A program made the translations under genes and the position numbers. From positions 1 to 53,538 of the forward strand of contig NZ_JAAOCA010000041.1 in NCBI RefSeq assembly GCF_014694385.1: DNA of 53,538 nucleotides, in the 5' to 3' direction. Shown piece after piece: positions 36,403-43,533 of the stretch; the stretch's first letter is position 1; each line of letters opens with the position of its first letter. Under the pieces are notes generated by a model that worked only from the letters and a program-made list of their open reading frames with translations, did not search any database and was not told the origin of the DNA. The stretch comes from Pseudomonas typographi. Lineage in GTDB: Bacteria; Pseudomonadota; Gammaproteobacteria; Pseudomonadales; Pseudomonadaceae.

Positions 36403-37545
36403 ATGAATAGAATGACTTCTCCGATCGTTACGGAACGGGTGAAGACTCGTCACGACCTTAACACCTTCATTTCGCTGCCGGGCTTGCTTTACAAAGACGA
36501 CCCCCACTGGGTCGAGCCGCTTCACATGGAACGTCGCGAGCACCTTTCAAGCAAGAACCCAACGTCTCTACACGTGACCTGGCAAGCTTGGGTTGCGAAG
36601 CGCGGTAACGTCCCGGTCGGCCGTATCATGGCCCAGATCGATACGCTCCATCGTGAAATTCATGGCAATGGCAGTGGGCACTTCGGAATGCTCGACGCCA
36701 TTGATGACCCGGAGGTGGTTCACAGCTTGATTTCCACCGCCGAGGCCTGGCTGCGAGAACAGGGTGCGCAGCAGATCACCGGCCCGTTCAGCCTGAACAT
36801 CAATCAGGAAAGCGGGTTGTTGGTCGAGGGTTTCGATACACCGCCCTCCGTATTCATGAACCACAACCCGGCATACCTTGAAAAACACCTGACGGCAGCG
36901 CGCTACACGCCCGCAATGGATTTGCTGGCGTATTGGATGCGCACCGACGAGTTGAATTTCCCCGCGCCGCTGCGACGGATGATGGACCGCGAGCGTGGGC
37001 GAATCCGTATTCGCCCGCTTGACAGGAGCCAGTTCGAAGCCGAAATGCAGACCCTGCGAAGCATCTTCAACGATGCGTGGGCGAAGAACTGGGGGTTCGT
37101 ACCTTTCACTGAAAAAGAATTCAGCGAAATGGGTGCGCAAATGAAATTACTGGTACCCGAGGATCTCATCTACATCGCCGAAATCGATAACCAGCCGTGC
37201 GCCTTTATCGTGGCGATGCCGAACCTGCAGGAGGCCATAGCGCCGTTGAAAGGCCGCCTGCTGCCGTTTGGCTGGCTTCGTTTACTGTGGAAGCTCAAAG
37301 TGTCGGGAACCCGCACAGCACGGGTGCCGCTGATGGGCGTGCGGCAACATTATCAGTTCAGCAGGCAAGGCCCCGTGTTGGCGCTGCTGCTGATCGAGGC
37401 ACTCAAGCAGCCTTTCGTTCGGCGCAAGATCGACGCGCTGGAGATGTCCTGGATTCTAGAGACGAATACGGGCATGCGCACTATTCTGGAACGCATCGGC
37501 GCCACGGCTTACAAGCGCTATCGCCTTTATGAAAAACACATCTGA
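36403..37545 (+). CDS. GNAT-fold acyltransferase, bacterial ceramide-synthase-like
   Basis: This protein of about 380 residues belongs to a large family usually annotated as GNAT acetyltransferase or, misleadingly, dATP pyrophosphohydrolase. The opening (FISLPGLLYKDDPHWVEPL), the central PFSLNINQESGLLVEGFD, and the closing MSWILETNTGMRTILERIGA are its hallmarks. A member of this family was shown to be the bacterial ceramide synthase (bCerS) in Caulobacter, N-acylating the long-chain base. The start could be 36382, 36403 or 36412; 36403 has a weak GAAGA site. It heads the plus operon, and the next gene starts inside its end. Confidence 0.82.
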   Translation: MNRMTSPIVTERVKTRHDLNTFISLPGLLYKDDPHWVEPLHMERREHLSSKNPTSLHVTWQAWVAKRGNVPVGRIMAQIDTLHREIHGNGSGHFGMLDAIDDPEVVHSLISTAEAWLREQGAQQITGPFSLNINQESGLLVEGFDTPPSVFMNHNPAYLEKHLTAARYTPAMDLLAYWMRTDELNFPAPLRRMMDRERGRIRIRPLDRSQFEAEMQTLRSIFNDAWAKNWGFVPFTEKEFSEMGAQMKLLVPEDLIYIAEIDNQPCAFIVAMPNLQEAIAPLKGRLLPFGWLRLLWKLKVSGTRTARVPLMGVRQHYQFSRQGPVLALLLIEALKQPFVRRKIDALEMSWILETNTGMRTILERIGATAYKRYRLYEKHI

Positions 37546-38341
37546 GCGGGCGCGCTTTGCGGCGCTGGTACTGGCCGCAGACCGACACCCTGGTGACCCG
37601 GTCGCGGCCCTAGGCGCCTCGGGATGCAAAGCATTAACGCCGGTTAATGGTGTGCCGATGCTTCATCGGGTCGTCTCTACGCTGCAAGGCAGCGATCACA
37701 TCACGAACATCACGCTGGTCGGCCCTCCTCGGGCATTGCTCGATCGCGACCCGTTCATGCAGGCATTGCTGCGCCGCGGTGAAGTGGCAGCCGTGGAACC
37801 GGCGGCATCGCCGGCTGCAAGCACATGGCTGGGGCTGCAACACATTGCGTCCCGCCCCGTGGTCGTCACCACCGCTGACCACGCGTTGTTACGCCGTGAG
37901 ATTGTCGATTATTTCCTTGAGCAGTCGGGCGCCAGCGATTGCGACGTGACCGTCGCCGTGACACCGTTGGCTACGGTGCTGGCCATGTTTCCCGAAAACA
38001 AACGAACCGCCATCAAGCTGCAGGGGGGCCCGTACTGCGGAAGTAACCTGTTTGCGTTCATGACACCAGAAAGCCAAAAACTTGCGGCGTTTTGGAGAAA
38101 CATCGAACAGCAGCGCAAAAATCCGAGGAAGGTGATCGCGAGCGCTTTGGGTTTTGCGGCGACACTGCGATACCTGGCGGGAAGGTTATCGCTGGAGGAG
38201 GCGATGCAGCGTATTTCGGCTGCAGTCGGGGTGCGCGTGGGCGCGGTGGTCATGCCATTTGCTGAAGCCGCTGTCGATGTCGACTCAGTCAGCGATTATC
38301 AGCTCGTCGAACGAACCCTGCTACAAAGAGCCTCGACTTAA
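37529..38341 (+). CDS. Nucleotidyltransferase (MobA/CpgD-like)
   Basis: This 270-residue NTP-transferase-fold protein begins ALVLAADRHPGDP and continues KALTPVNGVPMLHRVV, the nucleotide-binding loop and lysine of sugar/acid nucleotidyltransferases. TTADHALL would hold the metal Asp. It overlaps the ceramide-synthase-like gene by 17 bp. In Caulobacter a nucleotidyltransferase, CpgD, makes CDP-glycerate for the ceramide head group. A similar role in activating a head group with CTP is likely here, but the substrate is inferred from context. Confidence 0.83.
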   Translation: MKNTSERARFAALVLAADRHPGDPVAALGASGCKALTPVNGVPMLHRVVSTLQGSDHITNITLVGPPRALLDRDPFMQALLRRGEVAAVEPAASPAASTWLGLQHIASRPVVVTTADHALLRREIVDYFLEQSGASDCDVTVAVTPLATVLAMFPENKRTAIKLQGGPYCGSNLFAFMTPESQKLAAFWRNIEQQRKNPRKVIASALGFAATLRYLAGRLSLEEAMQRISAAVGVRVGAVVMPFAEAAVDVDSVSDYQLVERTLLQRAST

Positions 38342-38470
38342 CATACGATTGACCAAGACCTTCGGTTGCCCCCACCTGTTGGATCGGCAAGCGCTGTGCC
38401 CCCAGCGCCCTTTCGATTCGCACGTAGCGGTATTCATTCTTGCGGCACAGCCTGACTACAAGGTCTGCAC

Positions 38471-39544
38471 ATGCTCCTGATCGAGCGCTACATCATTGCC
38501 GAAATTCGGCGCCCTGTGTCGGTCATGGTCGGCATCCTGACCTTCGTGTTCGCCAGTTACTCGGCGCAACGCTACCTGACACAAGCCGCGAACGGCACGC
38601 TGGCATTGCAGTCGGTGCTGGATATCGTCGTTTACAAGGTGGTCATCGCCCTGGAAATGCTCGTGCCGGTAGCGTTGTACACCTCGGTAGCGATCGCGCT
38701 CGGCAGGCTTTATCACGACTCGGAAGTCACGGCTATTCTGGCGTCAGGCGCCAGCCCTTTACGCCTGTACCGTGCCATTGCCCTGATCTCGCTGCCCATT
38801 GCGGTTGCCGTTACCGCGCTCTCGGTGTATGGCCGCCCCTGGGCTTATACCCAGACGCACCGGCTGGAGCAGGCATCGCGCACCGACCTGGACGTTAACC
38901 ACCTGTTGCCGCAGCGCTTCAACCTAAACCAGGACAATGGCCGAATGATTCTCGCCGAGCACATCGACCATGCGACCGGCAGCCTGGAGAACGCTCTGAT
39001 TTACGACCCCGGAGAAGGAAAAACCCGGGTCTTTCGCTCGAAACTGGCCAAGGTCGTGGACCCCAACCCGGATGACCCGATCGTGGCAATGACCAACGGC
39101 ACGTCGTATGCCCTGGAGCATCAAGGCACCAAGGATGTGAACATCGTGTTCAATAACCTGCTATTGCACCTGAAGCCCATCGCGCCTGAACCGGACACCA
39201 TACGAAAAGCCACCTCGACCGCCATGCTCAGTGTATCGACCATGGCGCAAGATAAAGCCGAGTTGCAGTGGCGCGAGACACGCGGCGTGAGTGCCATTTT
39301 GCTCGCGTTGTTGGCGGTACCGTTGAGCCGGACCGCCCCGCGCAAGGGCCGTTTCTCTACGTTGCTGCCGGTCGCGGCACTGTTTGCAGTGATTTTCTAC
39401 GCCAGCAATATCTGCAGAACACTGGTGGCCAACGCGACCCTGCCGCTCATGCCCGGTGTTTGGCTGGTGCCGTTATTGATGGCCGCGGCATTGATGGTAT
39501 TCGTCGGCCGCGACCTGGCCGTTCTGCGTCGGCATTTGAAATGA
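38471..39544 (+). CDS. LptF-like permease (extra copy)
   Basis: This 357-residue YjgP/YjgQ (LptF/LptG) family permease has the expected layout: two N-terminal helices (MLLIERYIIAEIRRPVSVMVGI and on), a third and fourth, a periplasmic beta-jellyroll domain (about 130-250), and two or three C-terminal helices from DTRGVSAILLALLAVPLSR-like sequence. It overlaps the LptG-like gene by 4 bp. The housekeeping lptFG pair is normally elsewhere, so this is probably a second pair serving the lipid made by this cluster. No lptB partner is present; a chromosomal LptB could serve. Confidence 0.88.
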   Translation: MLLIERYIIAEIRRPVSVMVGILTFVFASYSAQRYLTQAANGTLALQSVLDIVVYKVVIALEMLVPVALYTSVAIALGRLYHDSEVTAILASGASPLRLYRAIALISLPIAVAVTALSVYGRPWAYTQTHRLEQASRTDLDVNHLLPQRFNLNQDNGRMILAEHIDHATGSLENALIYDPGEGKTRVFRSKLAKVVDPNPDDPIVAMTNGTSYALEHQGTKDVNIVFNNLLLHLKPIAPEPDTIRKATSTAMLSVSTMAQDKAELQWRETRGVSAILLALLAVPLSRTAPRKGRFSTLLPVAALFAVIFYASNICRTLVANATLPLMPGVWLVPLLMAAALMVFVGRDLAVLRRHLK

Positions 39545-40620
39545 GAATTACCAGCCTTTACCTCATTCGTAACGTGCTGATCGGGTTTGTCGCCGGGGCA
39601 GCGCTGCTGCTGCCGCTGTTCACCACTTTCGACCTGATCAGCGAACTCGATGACGTGACTTCCGGCGGCTATCGCTGGCCACTGGCGCTCGAAGTGGTGC
39701 TGATGACATTGCCCCGACGCGCCGTGGACCTGGGGCCTTTCATCGCGCTGCTGGGCGGGATCACCGGGCTGGGGCAACTCGCCCTGACCCACGAGCTGAC
39801 TGCGATGCGCACGGCCGGTATGTCCATCGTGCGGATTGCCATCACCACGGTGATGGCGGGCCTGATGCTGGTGCTGCTGCTGGGCGCCATCGACGAGTGG
39901 GTAGCATCACCCTTGCAACAGCGTGGTGTGCAAATACGCAACGAGGCGCTGGCCATCTCGGGGGAAGCCGCCAGCCCTTCGGGTAGCATCTGGGCCCGGC
40001 ACGGTAACGAGGTGGCGCGGATCGGCGCAATGTCGCGGCATAACACCCCGGTGAACATCGAGATCTTCCAGTACACGCCGGACTTGTTCTTGAAGTCATA
40101 CGTGTTCGCGGCCAGCGCAGAGATCCGCGCGGATGGCACATGGTTGCTGAAAAACGCCCAGATCAAGGAATGGAACGGTACCGATGAAAGCATTCGCCAG
40201 CAAGGCACCCTGGTGTGGCGGTCGGTATTCTCCGACCGGCGCCTGAAAGACCTGACGTTGCCAACGGACAGCTTCTCCATCAGGCAGTTGCACCATTACA
40301 TCCAGTTTCTCAACGACTCTGGCCAGCCCAGCGCCGAGTACGAAATGGCGATGTGGCAAAAGCTCGGCCGGCCCATCCTAACGTTGGCGATGATCCTGTT
40401 CGCGGTGCCATTCACCTTCGCGCAACAGCGCTCTCCAGGCCTGGGGGGCCGGCTGGCGATAGGGGCGGTGGTCGGCCTGCTGATTTATGTGGGCAACCAG
40501 ATCATCGCCAGCCTGGGCTTGCTGCTGGCCGCCAACGTGATGCTGACAACGTTGCTACCCCCGCTTACGCTTCTGGGGGTCGCGTTGTGGCTCATCTACC
40601 GTTTCGACCGGGCCAGATAA
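39541..40620 (+). CDS. LptG-like permease (extra copy)
   Basis: This 359-residue partner of the preceding gene starts at ATG 39541, overlapping the LptF-like stop (ATGA); a frame extending upstream to 39268 is not real. N-terminal helices (YLIRNVLIGFVAGAALLLPLF) are followed by a jellyroll domain and C-terminal helices (LAMILFAVPFTFAQQRSPG, then a GAVVGLLIYVGNQI helix). Together the pair would extract a lipid from the inner membrane for passage to the outer membrane. The assignment as the G partner rests on order and overall layout. Confidence 0.88.
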   Translation: MRITSLYLIRNVLIGFVAGAALLLPLFTTFDLISELDDVTSGGYRWPLALEVVLMTLPRRAVDLGPFIALLGGITGLGQLALTHELTAMRTAGMSIVRIAITTVMAGLMLVLLLGAIDEWVASPLQQRGVQIRNEALAISGEAASPSGSIWARHGNEVARIGAMSRHNTPVNIEIFQYTPDLFLKSYVFAASAEIRADGTWLLKNAQIKEWNGTDESIRQQGTLVWRSVFSDRRLKDLTLPTDSFSIRQLHHYIQFLNDSGQPSAEYEMAMWQKLGRPILTLAMILFAVPFTFAQQRSPGLGGRLAIGAVVGLLIYVGNQIIASLGLLLAANVMLTTLLPPLTLLGVALWLIYRFDRAR

Positions 40621-41604
40621 ATGAGCGCCAGCAACAGCATTGACGTGCCCCCCCGCCCCGGGCGGATCGGTATCGTCCTCAACCCTGGGAGTGGCTACGT
40701 ACGCCGCCACCTGCAACCACTGCGCGTGTGCGCCGCACGGATTGCGGATGCCACGGTGATAGAGGCTTCATCCGAGGCGCAGATTACCCACGCGGTCGAG
40801 ACGTTGCAGTTGGGCCGCGCCGACCTGCTAGTGGTCATCGGCGGAGACGGCACCCTACAAGCGGCCCTTACGGCACTGCTCAGGCTGGGGCCGCTGGTTG
40901 CCCCGTATGTGCTTGCACTGCCGGCTGGCACTACCAACATGAGCGCGGCTGACCTGGGTGTGCGCTCGAAACCCTTGGCTGCGCTGGAAAGGCTGAACGG
41001 CTGGCTCACCGACCAAGCACCGGCGCCTTCGCTTTCTGCGCGCGCCGTGCTGCAAGTATCTGACGCCGACCAGGCACAGCCACGGTTCGGCCTGTTCTTC
41101 GGCGCGGGTGCGATCATCAGCGGCGTGCGCTATTTCCACACCCGGGTGCGGCCCAAGGGCGTGCGCGGCGCTCTTGGGCCATCGCTGGCCTTTGTGCGCC
41201 TGTTGTTGGCATTGTTTCGCGGCCGTGAGCACAGCCTGCTCCCCGCCACCCCCGCGCGGCTGCACCTCGGCCCGCACCCCTTGCAGGCCCCATGGCTGCT
41301 GATTCTAGGGACCACGCTGAACACGTTGTTGCTGGGCAGCACGCCGTACTGGGGGCGCGAAAAAGCGCCGATGCATTTCACCGCCATTGCCCATCGGGCG
41401 CCGCGCCTGTTGCCCTCGCTGCTGCCCTTGTTGCGTGGCAAATCGAATGAGACGATGCGGCACAACGAAGCGTACGTCAGCCATAACCTGAGCCATACAA
41501 CGATCGATGACCTGACCGAATACCTGCTCGATGGCGAGATATTTTCAAGCCACGGCCCACTTCACCTGTCGACGACCCCGCCGATACGGTTCATTGTGCT
41601 TTAG
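40621..41604 (+). CDS. Diacylglycerol/ceramide-kinase-like lipid kinase
   Basis: This 327-residue lipid kinase of the DAGK catalytic family has IGIVLNPGSGYVRRH near the start, the nucleotide loop VVIGGDGTLQAAL, and PAGTTNMSAADLG. The start ATG abuts the LptG-like stop (TAA-ATG). In Caulobacter a member of this family, CpgB, is a bacterial ceramide kinase. In this operon the likely reaction is ATP-dependent phosphorylation of ceramide or of the long-chain base. Housekeeping DgkA is a different, much smaller protein. Confidence 0.87.
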   Translation: MSASNSIDVPPRPGRIGIVLNPGSGYVRRHLQPLRVCAARIADATVIEASSEAQITHAVETLQLGRADLLVVIGGDGTLQAALTALLRLGPLVAPYVLALPAGTTNMSAADLGVRSKPLAALERLNGWLTDQAPAPSLSARAVLQVSDADQAQPRFGLFFGAGAIISGVRYFHTRVRPKGVRGALGPSLAFVRLLLALFRGREHSLLPATPARLHLGPHPLQAPWLLILGTTLNTLLLGSTPYWGREKAPMHFTAIAHRAPRLLPSLLPLLRGKSNETMRHNEAYVSHNLSHTTIDDLTEYLLDGEIFSSHGPLHLSTTPPIRFIVL

Positions 41605-41618
41605 CGAAAGGCCAGGCG

Positions 41619-42584
41619 ATGCCTAACACCCACTGTGCTACCCCGACACCGTCTTTGCTGGCCACCGTGGCCCGCGAATGCGCCTTGCCCGTGGCCTCCG
41701 AGTTGCAGGTACTCGAACAGGTACTGCGGTCACGATTCGGTGATGCCTTGAGCGGATTGCTGTTTTATGGCTCTTGCCTGCGCAATGGCGACCCCACCCA
41801 AGGCCTGGTCGACCTGTACGTGCTGGTAGATGACTACCGCCACGTGCGCACCAGGCTGCTGCCCATACTGGCGGACCGCTGGCTGCCACCGACGGTGTTT
41901 CTGCTCAAGGCCCTGGCGCCCGGCGGCAGGGTTCTGCGCGCCAAATGTGCTTTGATTTCACTGAAAGACTTCGAGCAAGGCACCTCGACCTGGTTTCAAA
42001 GTTATCTCTGGGGGCGGTTTTCCCAACCTTCACGCTTGGTGTATTACCGCAGCCAGGCCGTGAGGGACCGCGTGCATCTGGCGCTGGCCCACGCGGTGTT
42101 GCGGATAATGGCAGAGACGCTGCCGGCGCAGGCGTCTACGTTCTCCAGCTTTGCATTCTGGGAGCGCGCGTTCTCGTTGACCTACGGCACCGAATTGCGG
42201 CCGGAAAAAGCCAGCCGCCCCGCCGAGATCGTCACCCACAACGCCGATTATTACGCCCGTGTGACACGCGACGCAGCCGGGTGCCTCGCGGGCCTGGCGC
42301 CGTTGGAACGCCACAGTGACTTGTTTACCCGCCACTGCGACCCCGCCCAACAACGGCAGAACCGGTTGCGCTGGAAAGCCAGAAGGATTCAAGGCCGCAC
42401 GCTGAACGTGCTGCGCCTGGTCAAGTCATTCTTCACCTTTGAAGACGGCGTGGACTATGTGATTTGGAAGCTTGAAAGGCATTTGGGCGAGCCGGTGACA
42501 GTAAGCCCGCACATCCACCGCTACCCGCTGGTTTTCTGCTGGCCGTTGCTATGGCGGCTGCTGAAGAATCGGCGCCTTCGCTAA
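41619..42584 (+). CDS. Nucleotidyltransferase-like protein in sphingolipid operon
   Basis: This 321-residue protein is without a clear named family. Residues about 40-75 carry LLFYGSCLRNGDPTQGLVDLYVLVDD, which fits the G-S and D-x-D/E motifs of the polymerase-beta nucleotidyltransferase fold. The remainder is helical and basic, ending with a hydrophobic patch (YPLVFCWPLLWRLLKN) that may sit at the membrane. It lies 14 bp after the lipid kinase gene and is the last gene of the operon. A role in attaching the activated head group to ceramide phosphate is a reasonable guess, not shown. Confidence 0.75.
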   Translation: MPNTHCATPTPSLLATVARECALPVASELQVLEQVLRSRFGDALSGLLFYGSCLRNGDPTQGLVDLYVLVDDYRHVRTRLLPILADRWLPPTVFLLKALAPGGRVLRAKCALISLKDFEQGTSTWFQSYLWGRFSQPSRLVYYRSQAVRDRVHLALAHAVLRIMAETLPAQASTFSSFAFWERAFSLTYGTELRPEKASRPAEIVTHNADYYARVTRDAAGCLAGLAPLERHSDLFTRHCDPAQQRQNRLRWKARRIQGRTLNVLRLVKSFFTFEDGVDYVIWKLERHLGEPVTVSPHIHRYPLVFCWPLLWRLLKNRRLR

Positions 42585-42665
42585 CAGGTGCATTCTGCTT
42601 GCGGTAGCCTCCGGCAGATTTACAGGCACAGCCTCACGGGCTAAGCCAGCGTGTGGCCGCGGTGC

Positions 42666-43193
42666 TCAACCGGTTTGTTTGGTTGCCGATGCGTCGCACT
42701 CCGGCTTGGCGGTGTTGGTACGCGTTACGTCCACGGCGCCAAGGTGCTGCAACGTGCTGCGGCCCAGCACGACCGTGTAATCCTTCTTGCCCGGCCCCTT
42801 GAGCGCCAAGTCTTCCTGATAAACCTGGGTGCCGATGCACAACGCCACGTTCACCACCTGTCGATGCCCGCCCGCCAACCCTTTGCCTTTTTCCGTGCGC
42901 AGGATCTTGCGTTCGAACGGTATGTCGGCCAGCGCGCCGGCCAAGCCCTTGGGCGCCTGCACCGTGAAGCGCACCCACTTTTCGCCGCCCTTATCGAAAG
43001 GCTCGATGTTCGCTGCCGCCAAATACGACGTTTGCGCGGAGGTATCAAGCTCAACCTTGACGGCCGCCTGTTCCGGCAATAACACAGCCTCCTCTTCCCA
43101 ACCGAACACTTGATTTGGCGCTGCAGCGAGCGCGAGCTGAGGCAACATCAAGGCAAACGATGTACCGATGATGAGTTTATTGAGGGTGTGCAT
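42666..43193 (-). CDS. Retropepsin-like periplasmic protein (RloA/Zn-protease family)
   Basis: This 175-residue exported protein has a signal peptide (LIIGTSFALMLPQLALA). It is a single-domain retropepsin-like fold of the 'ATP-dependent zinc protease' group that includes Pseudomonas RloA. It starts the core with FGWEEEAVLLPEQ, has the active-site Asp in ELDTSAQTSYLAAANIEPF (DTS where DTG is usual), a matching WVRFTV strand, and VVLGRSTLQHLGAVDV near the end. It is convergent with the lipid operon. The natural substrate and role are unknown. Confidence 0.75.
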   Translation of the reverse strand: MHTLNKLIIGTSFALMLPQLALAAAPNQVFGWEEEAVLLPEQAAVKVELDTSAQTSYLAAANIEPFDKGGEKWVRFTVQAPKGLAGALADIPFERKILRTEKGKGLAGGHRQVVNVALCIGTQVYQEDLALKGPGKKDYTVVLGRSTLQHLGAVDVTRTNTAKPECDASATKQTG

Positions 43194-43418
43194 TCAGGGT
43201 CTCCGGCATGGGTGCTCATTTTGCACCCTGTACAAGCATGAGGCCATACCTCGCGCCTAGGCTGCGCGGGTGAATGCGCATCTTAGGCGCTTTTCGAGCA
43301 AAGGTGAGGCAGGGCGAAAACATTTCCTACAGAGCCTGTAACGGGAGCGCCCTGGGCAACAACGCCCCACAGCTGCGCCAGCCTCACCATCGTCTCCTTG
43401 GGGCCCCGGGTGCCGCAA
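43194..43418 (-). other. Intergenic region upstream of the retropepsin-like gene
   Basis: No gene is seen here. A GGGTGC-N7-GCACCC dyad lies at 43210-43228, just before the retropepsin-like gene start (43193), in a promoter-proximal position that would suit an operator. Otherwise the sequence shows nothing recognisable. Confidence 0.4.
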
Positions 43419-43502
43419 TCAAGTCGGCACAAACATGCAATGGTCATAGGGGGTCACGATGCGGGCGTAGCCGTCACGGGCAATCACCGCGCCAGCCTTC
43501 GA
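43419..43502 (-). pseudogene. C-terminal remnant, possibly aspartoacylase-like (M14)
   Basis: A short minus-strand frame between two stops reads GAVIARDGYARIVTPYD and ends HCMFVPT-stop. This looks like the C-terminal tail of succinylglutamate desuccinylase/aspartoacylase-type proteins, where a similar IARDG-PYD-C-V pattern is common. An adjacent out-of-frame stretch reads GLELIEGW, which suggests a frameshifted leftover of a gene that once lay here, directly after the receptor stop. The match is from memory of the family pattern and is weak. Confidence 0.3.
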
Positions 43503-43533
43503 TCAGCTCCAGCCCGCTGGCAGTCCTCGATGA

